Source of the DNA: Alphaproteobacteria bacterium
GTDB taxonomy: Bacteria; Pseudomonadota; Alphaproteobacteria; SHVZ01
Reading direction: 5' to 3'
DNA: 34,012 nt
NCBI GenBank assembly: GCA_009694025.1
Contig: SHVZ01000037.1
Location: forward strand, 1 to 34,012
Shown here: piece by piece, positions 10,373 to 18,918 of the stretch
How positions within the stretch are numbered: position 1 is the first letter of the stretch
How the letters are laid out: every line of letters begins with the position of its first letter
Translations under genes and position numbers: made by a program
Notes under the pieces: model-generated
The model's database searches: none
Seen by the model: only the letters and a program-made list of their open reading frames with translations
Told to the model about the DNA's origin: nothing

Positions 10373-11032
10373 ATGAGCGATCCGGCGAACGAGGCCGACG
10401 CCCTCGACGAAGAAACGGGGCGCCTCCTCTTCGCCAAGGAGTGCACGTTCATCGCCGGCTCCGAGCGCATCAAAGGCCTGCCGCCGTTCACGCTGCCGGA
10501 GATCGCCTTCGCCGGCCGCTCCAACGTCGGCAAGTCGAGCCTGTTGAACGCGCTCACCAACCGCTCGAGCCTGGCGCGCGTCTCGCACACGCCCGGGCGT
10601 ACCCGCCAGCTCAACTTCTTCGATCTCGGTGGCCGCCTCGTCCTCGTCGACATGCCGGGATACGGCTATGCCGAGGCCTCCAAGGCCGACATCAAGCGCT
10701 GGGAGAAGCTGATCGACGCCTATCTCTCGGGCCGCCCGACCCTGGCCCGCGTCATGGTGCTGGTGGATTCCCGCCATGGGCTCAAGCCCGGCGACCGCGA
10801 CCTGATGAAGCGGCTGGACGAGCGCGCGGTCTCCTACCAGGTGGCGCTGACCAAGGGCGACGAGCCGAAGCCGGCGGCGCTCGAGGCGACCGTCGCCAAG
10901 ATCGTGGCCGAGCTCGTCAAGCAACCGGCGGCGCATCCGGACATCGTCGTCACCTCCGCCACCACCGGCGCCGGCATGCCCGAGCTCCGCGCCCGCCTGG
11001 CCAAGCTGGCGGCGCCGCCGCCTTCCCGCTAG
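10373..11032 (+). CDS. engB: Ribosome biogenesis GTPase YihA/YsxC/EngB
   Basis: A TrmE-Era-EngA-EngB-family GTPase needed for late assembly of the 50S subunit. The 219-residue protein shows G1 GRSNVGKSS (48-56), G2-like TPGRTRQLNFF (73-83), G3 DMPGYG (93-98), G4 TKGD (160-163) and a G5-like TSATTGAG near 195-202. The start lies 10 bases after the yidC stop, in the usual alphaproteobacterial order yidC-engB-argB, so it is probably part of the same transcript. Confidence 0.96.
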   Translation: MSDPANEADALDEETGRLLFAKECTFIAGSERIKGLPPFTLPEIAFAGRSNVGKSSLLNALTNRSSLARVSHTPGRTRQLNFFDLGGRLVLVDMPGYGYAEASKADIKRWEKLIDAYLSGRPTLARVMVLVDSRHGLKPGDRDLMKRLDERAVSYQVALTKGDEPKPAALEATVAKIVAELVKQPAAHPDIVVTSATTGAGMPELRARLAKLAAPPPSR

Positions 11033-11074
11033 ATTTCGCCGCCCGTACTTTCCCCGTAGCGGACATAGAAGGTC

Positions 11075-11968
11075 ATGACCGACAACGCCGATCTGCTCGC
11101 GAAGGCCAAGGTGCTCTCCGAGGCGCTGCCGTTCATGCGCCGCTATGCCGGCTCGACCTTCGTGGTGAAATACGGCGGTCATGCCATGGGCGATGTCGAG
11201 ATGGCGCGGATCTTCGCCCGCGACGTGGTTCTCCTGAAGCAGATCGGCGTCAACCCGATCGTCGTCCACGGCGGCGGCCCGCAGATCGGCCAGATGCTGG
11301 AGCGGCTCAAGATCAAGAGCGAGTTCATCGACGGGCTCCGCGTCACCGACAAGGCGACGGTGGAGATCGTCGAGATGGTGCTCTCCGGGACCATCAACAA
11401 GCAGATCGTCGCCTACATCAACGAGGCCGGCGGCACCGCGGTCGGCGTCTCGGGCAAGGACGGCCGCCTGATCCGCGCCGAGAAGATCAAGCGCACCAAG
11501 GTCGATCCGGGCTCCAACATCGAGAAGGTGCTGGATCTGGGCTTCGTCGGCGAGCCGGTCGAGATCAACCCGATGATCCTCACCAAGTTCGCCCAGGCCG
11601 ACATCATCCCGGTGGTGGCGCCGGTCGGATTCGGCGACGACGGCGAGACCTACAACATCAACGCCGACACCTCGGCCGGCGCCATCGCCGGCGCGGTCAA
11701 GGCGGCGCGCTTCCTCTTGCTGACCGACGTCGCCGGCGTGCTCGACAAGGACAAGAAGCTGATCCCCGAGCTGTCGGCGACGCAGGCCCGCGCGCTGATC
11801 AAGGACGGCACCATCTCCGACGGCATGATCCCGAAGGTCGAGACCTGCCTCCTCGCCGTCGACGGCGGCGTCGATGCCGCGGTCATCATCGACGGCCGCG
11901 TGCCGCACGCCCAGCTCCTCGAGATCTTCACCACGGGCGGCGTCGGGACCCTGATCCGGCGGGGTTAG
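11075..11968 (+). CDS. argB: Acetylglutamate kinase
   Basis: Phosphorylates N-acetylglutamate, the second step of arginine synthesis. The 297-residue protein is of normal length for the amino-acid kinase family. Visible blocks are VVKYGGHAM (31-39), VHGGGPQIG for substrate binding, and the C-terminal [11 protein letters not shown] and SDGMIPKVE. Its N-terminal helix (residues about 1-25) is of the kind found in hexameric, arginine-inhibited enzymes; feedback control is therefore plausible but not shown. The TAG stop overlaps the stop of the convergent argD gene by three bases. Confidence 0.97.
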   Translation: MTDNADLLAKAKVLSEALPFMRRYAGSTFVVKYGGHAMGDVEMARIFARDVVLLKQIGVNPIVVHGGGPQIGQMLERLKIKSEFIDGLRVTDKATVEIVEMVLSGTINKQIVAYINEAGGTAVGVSGKDGRLIRAEKIKRTKVDPGSNIEKVLDLGFVGEPVEINPMILTKFAQADIIPVVAPVGFGDDGETYNINADTSAGAIAGAVKAARFLLLTDVAGVLDKDKKLIPELSATQARALIKDGTISDGMIPKVETCLLAVDGGVDAAVIIDGRVPHAQLLEIFTTGGVGTLIRRG

Positions 11969-13146
11969 GCCGCCTTCGCCGGCATGGCGCGGGCGACCGA
12001 CTCCAGGATCAGGAGGGCCTCGTCGATCTCCTGCTCGTCGACGATCAAGGGCGGCAGGAGACGCACCACCTGGTCCTGGGCCGGCACCACCAGGAGCCCG
12101 GCTGAGCGGAGGCGCTCGACCACCTCGGCTTGCGGGGCGGCGCAGCGGAGCCCCAGCATCAGCCCGACGCCGCGCCTCGACTCGAACACATGGCGATGGC
12201 GGGCGACCAGGCCGTCGAGGCCGGCGGCCAGCTTCTCGCCCTTGCGGGCGACGGAGGCGAGAAACGCCGGCTCGGCGATGATGTCGAGCACCGCCGCCGC
12301 TACCGCCATCGCCAGCAGGTTGCCGCCGAAGGTCGAGGCGTGGCTGCCGGCGGTCATGCCGGAAGCGGCCTTGGATGTGGCGACGCAGGCCGCGACCGGA
12401 AGCCCGCCGCCGAGGGTCTTCGCCAGGCTCATCACGTCGGGAACGACGCCGATCCGCTCGTGCGCGAAGAGCCGGCCGGTGCGGCCGAGGCCGCACTGCA
12501 CCTCGTCGAACATCAGCAGCACGCCCAAGCGGTCGGCGAGCGCGCGGAGTCCCTTCAGGAACTCCGGATCGGGGACGCGGATGCCGCCCTCGCCCTGGAT
12601 CGGCTCGACCAGGATGGCGGCGGTATCGGGCCCGACCAGCGCCTCGGCCCGGTCGAGGTCGCCATAGGGCGCATGATCGAAGCCGGGCACGACCGGGCCG
12701 AAGTCTTCGAGGTTCTTCGGATTGCCGGCCGCCGCCAGGGTCGCCAGCGTGCGGCCGTGGAAGCTGCCCTCGAAGGCGAGGATGCGCCAGCGCTCGGGTC
12801 GGCCGGCGGAAGAATGATACTTCCGCGCCAGCTTGATCGCGCACTCGTTGGCCTCGGCCCCGGAATTGCCGAAGAAGACTACGTCGCCGAAGCTGAGCGC
12901 CGCCAGCTTGGCCGCGACCTTCTCCTGGCCCTCGATCTGGTAGAGGTTCGAGGTGTGCCAGAGCCTGCCGGCCTGCTCGGTCAGCGCCGCCACCAGCTTC
13001 GGATGCGCGTGGCCGAGGCCGCAGACGGCGATGCCGGCGCCGAAATCGAGATAGCGGCGGCCCTCGGTGTCGACGAGGCGGCAGCCTTCGCCGCTAACGA
13101 AGGCGACGGGGGCTCGCGCATAGGTCGGCATCACGGCGCTGGTCAT
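11965..13146 (-). CDS. argD: Acetylornithine aminotransferase
   Basis: A class III PLP aminotransferase converting N-acetylglutamate semialdehyde to N-acetylornithine; relatives also act on succinyldiaminopimelate. At 393 residues it has [10 protein letters not shown] (92-101) for PLP phosphate binding, [12 protein letters not shown] (213-224) with the PLP-pyridine Asp, and the Schiff-base lysine in SLAKTLGGG (Lys243). ATG 13146 follows GAGGAG at seven bases, which rules out the longer upstream frame. It converges with argB, with stop codons overlapping, and diverges from a LysR-type gene 68 bases away. The common downstream argF is not present. Confidence 0.95.
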   Translation of the reverse strand: MTSAVMPTYARAPVAFVSGEGCRLVDTEGRRYLDFGAGIAVCGLGHAHPKLVAALTEQAGRLWHTSNLYQIEGQEKVAAKLAALSFGDVVFFGNSGAEANECAIKLARKYHSSAGRPERWRILAFEGSFHGRTLATLAAAGNPKNLEDFGPVVPGFDHAPYGDLDRAEALVGPDTAAILVEPIQGEGGIRVPDPEFLKGLRALADRLGVLLMFDEVQCGLGRTGRLFAHERIGVVPDVMSLAKTLGGGLPVAACVATSKAASGMTAGSHASTFGGNLLAMAVAAAVLDIIAEPAFLASVARKGEKLAAGLDGLVARHRHVFESRRGVGLMLGLRCAAPQAEVVERLRSAGLLVVPAQDQVVRLLPPLIVDEQEIDEALLILESVARAMPAKAA

Positions 13147-13214
13147 GGCACATCTCCTCGACGAATACTGCGGCAAGATTAGAGACCACCGGACGAGAGC
13201 GGAGGGAACGGACG

Positions 13215-14132
13215 ATGGCGCAAGACGGTCCCGCGCCGATGACGGCACGGTTCGACTGGGACGATCTGAGATTCGCGCTCGCCGTCGCCGACGCCGGCGG
13301 CCTCTCGGCGGCCGGCCGCGCGCTCCGCGTCGACCCCGCCACCATCGGCCGCCGGCTCGACGGGCTCGAATCCGGCCTCAAATGCAAGCTGTTCCACCGC
13401 CGCCGCCAGGGGCTGGTGCCGACCCCGGCCGGGGCCAAGCTGATCCTGCATGCCCGCCGCATCGAGGGCGAGGTGAGCGCGCTCGGATTCGAGATGTCGG
13501 CGGAGGATCGCGGGCTTGCCGGCACCGTGGTCATCACCACCACCGAGCCGATCGCGGCGGGGTTCGTCGCCCCGGCGCTGCCGGCGTTCGAGGCCAAGCA
13601 CCCGGGCATCGCCGTCGAGGTCAAGATCGACATCCGCACCCTCGACCTCGGGCGCCGCGAGGCCGACATCGCGCTCAGGCTGGCACGGCCGACCCAGGGC
13701 GACCTCCGCGGCCGCAAGCTCGGTCAGGTCGGCTACGGGCTCTACGCCAGCAGCGGCTACCTCGACCGCCACCGCATGCCGGCGGCGGCGTTCGCCGGTC
13801 ACAAGCTGATCGACTGGCCGGTCGACTACACGGTGATCCCGCAGGTGCCGTGGCTCCGCCGGATCGCCTCCGGGGCGACGGTGGTGCTGCGCTCGAACAG
13901 CGCCATGACCCGGCGCGCCGCCGCCGCCGCCGGCGCCGGCATCGCGTTGCTCCCCTCGATCCTGGCCGATCTCGACCCGGCGCTGGTGCGCATCGCCAGC
14001 GAGGCGCCACCGAAGCAGGATCTCTGGCTGGTCACCCACCGCGACCTGGCGCGCGTGCCCCGCATCCGCGCCACCCTCGAGTTCTTGGCGAATCTCGCGA
14101 AGCGCTCGGCGAAGCGGCTGGCGGGAAGCTAG
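13215..14132 (+). CDS. LysR-family transcriptional regulator
   Basis: A 305-residue LysR-type protein. The N-terminal winged helix-turn-helix covers about 12-75 (LSAAGRALRVDPATIGRRLD with the following LESGLKCKLFHR), and the LysR substrate-binding fold covers about 100-295. ATG 13215 has GGAGGGAAC upstream; an internal ATG at 13239 is possible. The gene is divergent from argD with only 68 bases between, the usual layout for a LysR regulator acting on its neighbour, so control of argD is possible. The coinducer is unknown. Confidence 0.93.
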   Translation: MAQDGPAPMTARFDWDDLRFALAVADAGGLSAAGRALRVDPATIGRRLDGLESGLKCKLFHRRRQGLVPTPAGAKLILHARRIEGEVSALGFEMSAEDRGLAGTVVITTTEPIAAGFVAPALPAFEAKHPGIAVEVKIDIRTLDLGRREADIALRLARPTQGDLRGRKLGQVGYGLYASSGYLDRHRMPAAAFAGHKLIDWPVDYTVIPQVPWLRRIASGATVVLRSNSAMTRRAAAAAGAGIALLPSILADLDPALVRIASEAPPKQDLWLVTHRDLARVPRIRATLEFLANLAKRSAKRLAGS

Positions 14133-14164
14133 ACGAAGTCAGCGTTGCATTGCCGCCGTGCATC

Positions 14165-14200
14165 CTTCGAAGCGGCGAAGTCGACTTCGCCGCTTCGAAG
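14165..14200. repeat. Perfect 36-bp palindrome after the LysR gene
   Basis: Both 18-base halves (starting CTTCGAAG, centre GTCGAC) are exact reverse complements. Imperfect pairing continues outside (GTGC on the left, GCAC on the right). It lies between the converging LysR-type and PaaK-like genes. It could act as a bidirectional terminator, though no T run follows, or be a palindromic repeat element. No second copy was noticed in the window. Confidence 0.85.
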
Positions 14201-14258
14201 CACGCACGACGCTCATCCAAGATGTCTGTGTGTACAGCTACGGCGCGCCGATCAGAGC

Positions 14259-15491
14259 TCAGTCGTTCTTCCTGACGTCGTCGATGACCTTGCCGTCGTT
14301 CGGCAGGCTGCCCGGGGGGACCAGCTCGACCTCTCCCTTGAGCTTGCAGACCGCCTGGATCGACTCGGCGATGCGGGCGGCGAGCGTGGCGTCGCCGGCG
14401 GCCTCGCAGCGGAGCGTCATCAGGTCGTTGTGGTCCTTGCGGTCGACGACGAGGCGGGCCTTGGCGATTTCCTTGTGGCGCTTCAGCACGTCGGCGATCT
14501 GGGCGGGATGGACGAACATGCCCTTGACCTTGGTGGTCTGGTCGGCGCGGCCCATCCAGCCTTTGATCCGCATGTTGGTGCGCCCGCAGGGGCTCGTCCC
14601 CGGCAGAACCGCCGAGAGATCGCCGGTGCCGAAGCGGATCAGCGGGTAGTCGTCGTTGAAGGAGGTCACCACCACCTCGCCGATCTCGCCGGATGCCACC
14701 GGATCGCCGGTGCCGGGCCTGACGATCTCGACCAGGACCTTCTCCTCGACGATCAGCCCTTCCTTCGCCTTCGACTCGTACGCGATGAGGCCGAGATCGG
14801 CCGAGGCATAGACGTTGACGACGCGCATGCCGCGGCCCTCGAGCTCGGCGCGGAGCGGGGGCGGCAGGTATTCGCCGGAGACGACGGCGCGCTTCAGCGA
14901 GGCGATCTCGACGCCCATCTCCTTGGCCTTGTCGAGGATGATCTTCAGGAACGACGGCGTTCCCGTGTAGCAGGCCGGCTTCAGGTCGTGCATCGCCTTG
15001 ACCTGTCCCTCGGCGTTGCCGACGCCGCCCGGGAAGACCGGACAGCCGATGGCGTGCGCGGCGGTTTCCAGCATCGCCCCGGCCGGGGTGAAGTGGTAGG
15101 CGAAGCAGTTGTGGACCAGCTCGCCCCGGCGCAGCCCCGCGGCCCAAAGCGCGCGGGCGAGGCGCCAGTAGTCGGGCCGGCGGCCTTCGGGATCGTAGAT
15201 CGGACCGGGCGAAGCGAAGACGCGCAGCAGGTCTCCGGTCGGCGTCGCGGCGAAGCCGCCGAAGGGGAGCGAGGACTTCTGGAGATCGATCAGCTCGCCC
15301 TTCCTCAAGACCGGAAGGCCGGCAAGCGCGTGGCGGTCCCTGATCGCCTCCGGCTCGACGCCGGCCAGCCGCTTGGCGAAGCCCGGGGCCTTGTCGCGGG
15401 CGTGCCGGATGAGGGAGGGGACCACGGCGAAGTGCGCGCGCTCGCGCACCTCCGGATCGCGGGTCTCCAGGTCGTCGTAGTGCTCGCTCAC
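14259..15491 (-). CDS. PaaK-like AMP-dependent CoA ligase
   Basis: Resembles the phenylacetate-CoA ligase family, which activates an aryl or alkyl acid with ATP and CoA. The 410-residue protein has the late adenylation blocks YASADLGLIAYES (228-240), YPLIRFGTGDLS (282-293), and GRADQTTKVKGMFVHP (314-329), plus a PaaK-type C-terminal domain. The usual Ser/Thr/Gly-rich phosphate loop near residue 90 reads VFASPGPIYDPEG, so the canonical loop is altered. The substrate is unknown. GTG 15491 has GGGAG eight bases upstream. A longer frame to 15557 only translates the REP-like repeat (PEPVEG). It is the last gene of the Liv-like cluster. Confidence 0.88.
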   Translation of the reverse strand: MSEHYDDLETRDPEVRERAHFAVVPSLIRHARDKAPGFAKRLAGVEPEAIRDRHALAGLPVLRKGELIDLQKSSLPFGGFAATPTGDLLRVFASPGPIYDPEGRRPDYWRLARALWAAGLRRGELVHNCFAYHFTPAGAMLETAAHAIGCPVFPGGVGNAEGQVKAMHDLKPACYTGTPSFLKIILDKAKEMGVEIASLKRAVVSGEYLPPPLRAELEGRGMRVVNVYASADLGLIAYESKAKEGLIVEEKVLVEIVRPGTGDPVASGEIGEVVVTSFNDDYPLIRFGTGDLSAVLPGTSPCGRTNMRIKGWMGRADQTTKVKGMFVHPAQIADVLKRHKEIAKARLVVDRKDHNDLMTLRCEAAGDATLAARIAESIQAVCKLKGEVELVPPGSLPNDGKVIDDVRKND

Positions 15492-15507
15492 GTGGTCGGC
15501 TCCCGGC

Positions 15508-15580
15508 CCTCGTCCTTCGACAGGCTCAGGACGAGGCTTGAGACTCGTTTCCCTCATGCTGAGCCTGTCGAAGCATGAGG
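15508..15580. repeat. REP-like paired-hairpin intergenic repeat
   Basis: Two inverted 15-base arms, CTTCGACAGGCTCAG at 15515-15529 and its complement at 15559-15573, face each other. Each arm also sits in its own hairpin: CCTCGTC/GACGAGG around 15508-15536, and CCTCATGC/GCATGAGG at 15552-15580. This resembles a REP/BIME-type element; from memory the CTTCGACAGGCTCAGG core is dispersed in many proteobacterial genomes. It fills the gap between livF and the PaaK-like gene and may act on their shared transcript. Confidence 0.85.
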
Positions 15581-15584
15581 CCGC

Positions 15585-16400
15585 TCACGCCAGCCAGCGC
15601 TTGCGGCGCTTGTAGTGCTTGACCTCGCGGTAGCTCTTGCGGCCCGAGGCCGAGAGCCCGAGGTAGAACTCCTTCACGTCCTCGTTCTCGCGCAAGGTCG
15701 CGGCCGAGCCCTCCATCACCACCCGGCCGTTCTCCAGGATGTAGCCGTGATGGGCGTAGCGGAGCGCCACGTTGGTGTTCTGCTCGGCTAAGAGGAAGGT
15801 GACCTTCCGCTCCTCGTTGAGCTTGCGGACGATCTCGAAGATCTCCTCGACCAGCTGCGGTGCCAGGCCCATCGACGGTTCGTCGAGCAGGATGGTGGTC
15901 GGCCGCGACATCAGCGCGCGGCCGATCGCCGTCATCTGCTGCTCGCCGCCGGAGGTGTATCCCGCCAGGCTCTTGCGCCGGTCCTTGAGCCGCGGGAAAT
16001 AGCCGTAGACCATGTCGAGATCGGCGCGGATCGCTGCCTGCCCGTCCTTGCGCGTGTAGGCGCCGGTCAGCAGGTTCTCCTCGACGGTCAGATGGCCGAA
16101 GCAGTGGCGTCCCTCCATGACCTGGATGACGCCGCGCTTGACCAGATCATTGGGGGTGAGCCGGTCGACCCGCTCGCCCCGGAACTCGATCGCGCCCTTG
16201 GTGACCTCGCCCCGCTCGGCTCGGAGCAGATTGGAGATCGACTTGAGGGTGGTGGTCTTGCCGGCGCCGTTGGCCCCGAGGAGGGCGACGATGCCCCCCT
16301 CGGGAACCTTCAACGACACGCCCTTCAACACGAGGATCACGTGGTTGTAGATGACCTCGATGTTGCTGACGTCGAGCAGGGCGGTTGCCGGCGACGCCAT
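15585..16400 (-). CDS. livF: Branched-chain amino acid-type ABC transporter ATPase (LivF)
   Basis: One of the two ATPase subunits of a LivFGHM importer. The 271-residue protein has Walker A GANGAGKTT (42-50), the signature SGGEQQM, Walker B with the D-loop LLDEPSMGLAP, and an H-loop region LAEQNTNVA. A short basic C-terminal tail (HYKRRKRWLA) extends beyond the usual LivF end. It begins nine bases after the binding-protein stop on the same strand. The true ligand may be an acid or aromatic compound rather than leucine, given the flanking CoA ligases; that is inference. Confidence 0.94.
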   Translation of the reverse strand: MASPATALLDVSNIEVIYNHVILVLKGVSLKVPEGGIVALLGANGAGKTTTLKSISNLLRAERGEVTKGAIEFRGERVDRLTPNDLVKRGVIQVMEGRHCFGHLTVEENLLTGAYTRKDGQAAIRADLDMVYGYFPRLKDRRKSLAGYTSGGEQQMTAIGRALMSRPTTILLDEPSMGLAPQLVEEIFEIVRKLNEERKVTFLLAEQNTNVALRYAHHGYILENGRVVMEGSAATLRENEDVKEFYLGLSASGRKSYREVKHYKRRKRWLA

Positions 16401-16409
16401 GGGTCTAGG

Positions 16410-17741
16410 CTACATTTCCTTCGAGCAGTCGCGCGGGGTGATCTTCTTCTCCTCCGCGTATTTCTTGGCGGCGGCCGTCACCATCGGGTCGATCAGCTTG
16501 CGGTCGGCCTCGATCCAGTCGGAGACGAAGCTCCACTTGGCGCCGTCCCACTGCTGGATGCGCGCGCGCGCGCTGCCCATGTGGTCCTGGCACGAGATCT
16601 TGAGCGGATAGACCAGACCCTCGAAGCCCGCTTCCTTGATGCGGGCGGCGGTGATGTCGAGGTGCTCGAGACCCCAGCGCACCTGCTCGCCGGTCAGGGG
16701 CTTGTTGCCGTAGCGCGCCATCGCGGTGCGGATCGCTTCGGTCGCGAGGAAGCCGTTGACCAGGCCGCGGTTGTAGAGGACCTGACCCACCTCCTCCTTC
16801 TTCCCCGCGCCCTTGGCCTTGTCGTAGACCAGCTTGTAGACGTCGCGGTGGACCGGGAACTGGTCGCCGATCGCATGCAGCGCCGCGGCGAGGTAGCCCT
16901 TGGCGCCGTCGCCGCCGGGCAGCACGTCGGGCTCGGCGCCCGACCACCACACGCCGATCATCTTGTTGCGGGGATAGTTGACCGCGGCGGCTTCCTTGAT
17001 CGCCGTCGAGTTCATCACGCCCCAGCCCCAGAGCAGCACATAGTCCGGCCGGTTCTGGCGGATCTGCAGCCAGGTCGCCTTCTGCTCGACGCCCGGATGG
17101 GTGACGGGAAGCCCGGCATAGGTGAAGCCGTGGCGCTTCGCCAGCTCCTCCAGGAGCGGGATCGGCTCCTTGCCGTAGGGCGAGTCGTGGAAGACCAGCG
17201 TGATCTTCTTGCCCTTGAGCTTGGCGTACCCGCCTTCCTTGTCGGCGATGTGCCGCATGATGATGTCGGCGGCCGCCCAGTAGGTGCCGAGCAGCGGAAA
17301 ATTCCAGGCGAAGACGCTGCCATCCTGGGATTCCGAGCGCCCGTAGCCCATGGTGATGAGCGGGATCTTGTCGCCCGGCGCCTTCTCGGTGAGAGCGAAG
17401 GTGATGCCGGTCGACAGCGGGTCGACCAGGCCGGCGCCGGTCGCGCCCTTGGCCTTGAGCCGGTCGTAGCACTCGACGCCGCGGGCGGTGTCGTAGCCGG
17501 TCTCGCATTCCTCCTGCACGAGCCTGACGCCGTTGATGCCGCCGTCGCGCTCGTTCAGCATGTTCAGGTAGTCGGAGTAGCCGTTGGCGAACGGCACGCC
17601 GTTCGGCGCGTAGGCGCCGGTGCGGTAGACCAGGCGCGGCAGGAACTGCTCGCCCTGGGCCAGCGCGTCCGCGGCGCCGGTCAGCGCGAACGCCGCGGCG
17701 CCGAAGGCACCCAGCGCCGCGATCCTCCAATGCTTTTTCAT
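16410..17741 (-). CDS. livK: Periplasmic substrate-binding protein of the Liv-type transporter
   Basis: A 443-residue type I periplasmic binding protein of the LivK/Peripla_BP_6 group that captures substrate for LivHM. A signal peptide is clear (MKKHWRIAALGAFGAAAFAL, then a likely AxA cleavage before QGEQF). There is no lipobox cysteine, so it should be free in the periplasm. ATG 17741 is preceded by GGGAGAGG; a longer frame to 17912 is unlikely. It is longer than classical LivK (about 370) and belongs to the branch often found with acyl-CoA synthetases, so the gene symbol is by role only. It lies between livM and livF. Confidence 0.9.
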   Translation of the reverse strand: MKKHWRIAALGAFGAAAFALTGAADALAQGEQFLPRLVYRTGAYAPNGVPFANGYSDYLNMLNERDGGINGVRLVQEECETGYDTARGVECYDRLKAKGATGAGLVDPLSTGITFALTEKAPGDKIPLITMGYGRSESQDGSVFAWNFPLLGTYWAAADIIMRHIADKEGGYAKLKGKKITLVFHDSPYGKEPIPLLEELAKRHGFTYAGLPVTHPGVEQKATWLQIRQNRPDYVLLWGWGVMNSTAIKEAAAVNYPRNKMIGVWWSGAEPDVLPGGDGAKGYLAAALHAIGDQFPVHRDVYKLVYDKAKGAGKKEEVGQVLYNRGLVNGFLATEAIRTAMARYGNKPLTGEQVRWGLEHLDITAARIKEAGFEGLVYPLKISCQDHMGSARARIQQWDGAKWSFVSDWIEADRKLIDPMVTAAAKKYAEEKKITPRDCSKEM

Positions 17742-17847
17742 CAGGCCTCTCCCTTTTCCGTGGCTGTTGATCTTGGGTGGTCGAAAACCAGCCGATCCCC
17801 GATCGGACCAGCATAGCACTCTCTCTTTCTTCCTCAATGCGGGCCCC

Positions 17848-18912
17848 TCAGTGCGGGAAGGGCCAGAGCCTGAGCTTCTCCTTCCCCAGGCCCCAGAGCC
17901 TGGCGAGACCATGCGGCTCGACGATGAGGAAGAAGACGATCAGCGCCCCGAAGATCATGAATTCGAGGTGCGAGATCATCGCGGTCGACAACGGCATGCC
18001 GAGCGCGAGCGGGATCTGGTTCAAGGCCAGCGGCACCATCAGGATGAAGGCGGCGCCGAAGAAGCAGCCGACGATCGATCCCAAGCCGCCGATGATGACC
18101 ATGAACAGAAGGGTGAACGACCGGTTGATGTCGAAGGCCAAGGGCTCCCAGGCGCCGAGATGGAGGAAGGCCCAGAGCGCGCCGGCGATGCCGATGTAGA
18201 AGGAGGAGACGGCGAAGGCCGAGAGCTTGGCCCGCCACGGGCGGATGCCGATGATCTCGGCGGCGATGTCCATGTCGCGGATCGCCATCCACGAGCGGCC
18301 GACCCGCCCGCGCACCAGGTTCTTGGCGGCCAGCGCCATCACCACGACGATGGTGAGGATCAGATAGTAGCGCCGGTCAGGAGTGTTGATGGCGATGCCG
18401 AAAAGGTCGAGCGGCGGGGCCGCGACCGAGCCCGATGGCGTGTAGTTGGTGAACCACTTGATGCGGCTGAACGCCCAGTCCAGGAAGAACTGGGCGGCGA
18501 GCGTCGCCACCGCGAGATAGAAACCCTTGATGCGGAGGCTGGGGACGCCGAAGACGACGCCGACGAGCGCGGCCATCCCGCCCGCCAGCAGGAAGACCAC
18601 GATCAGGTTCAGCTCGGGCACGCGGACGGCGAAGTTGTAGGCGGCGTAGGCGCCGACCGCCATGAAGCCGCCGGTGCCGAGCGAGACCTGGCCGCAATAC
18701 CCCGTCAACAGGTTGAGCCCGATCGCCGCCAGCGCGTAGATCAGGAACGGGATCATGATCGAGGTGACGAAGTAGGGCGTCGCCACCGCCGGCAGCACGA
18801 CGAAGGCGATGGCCAGCACGATGGCGATGCCCCAGCGGTCCTGGCGGATCGGGAAGATCGCCTGGTCGTCGCCGTAGGTGGTCTTGAACTGGCCGGCCTC
18901 GCGGTAGAGCAT
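17848..18912 (-). CDS. livM: Liv-type ABC transporter permease LivM
   Basis: A 354-residue inner-membrane permease with many hydrophobic helices. It carries the family blocks LLTGYCGQVSLGTGGFMAVG (about residues 88-107) and the cytoplasmic coupling region GRVGRSWMAIRDMDIAAEII. Like other LivM proteins it has a longer N-terminus than LivH. It pairs with LivH to form the channel. The start lies six bases after the livH stop. The downstream gap of 106 bases to the binding-protein gene holds only the upstream region of that gene. Confidence 0.94.
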   Translation of the reverse strand: MLYREAGQFKTTYGDDQAIFPIRQDRWGIAIVLAIAFVVLPAVATPYFVTSIMIPFLIYALAAIGLNLLTGYCGQVSLGTGGFMAVGAYAAYNFAVRVPELNLIVVFLLAGGMAALVGVVFGVPSLRIKGFYLAVATLAAQFFLDWAFSRIKWFTNYTPSGSVAAPPLDLFGIAINTPDRRYYLILTIVVVMALAAKNLVRGRVGRSWMAIRDMDIAAEIIGIRPWRAKLSAFAVSSFYIGIAGALWAFLHLGAWEPLAFDINRSFTLLFMVIIGGLGSIVGCFFGAAFILMVPLALNQIPLALGMPLSTAMISHLEFMIFGALIVFFLIVEPHGLARLWGLGKEKLRLWPFPH

Positions 18913-18918
18913 CCGCCC

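Noticed and set aside
8068-10653. 861-codon minus-strand frame opposite rnpA-yidC-engB
   Set aside because: Spans several conserved genes on the other strand and has no recognisable domain.
15492-15557. N-terminal extension of the PaaK-like protein
   Set aside because: It translates one arm of the REP-like repeat; GTG 15491 has a good ribosome-binding site and a family-like start.
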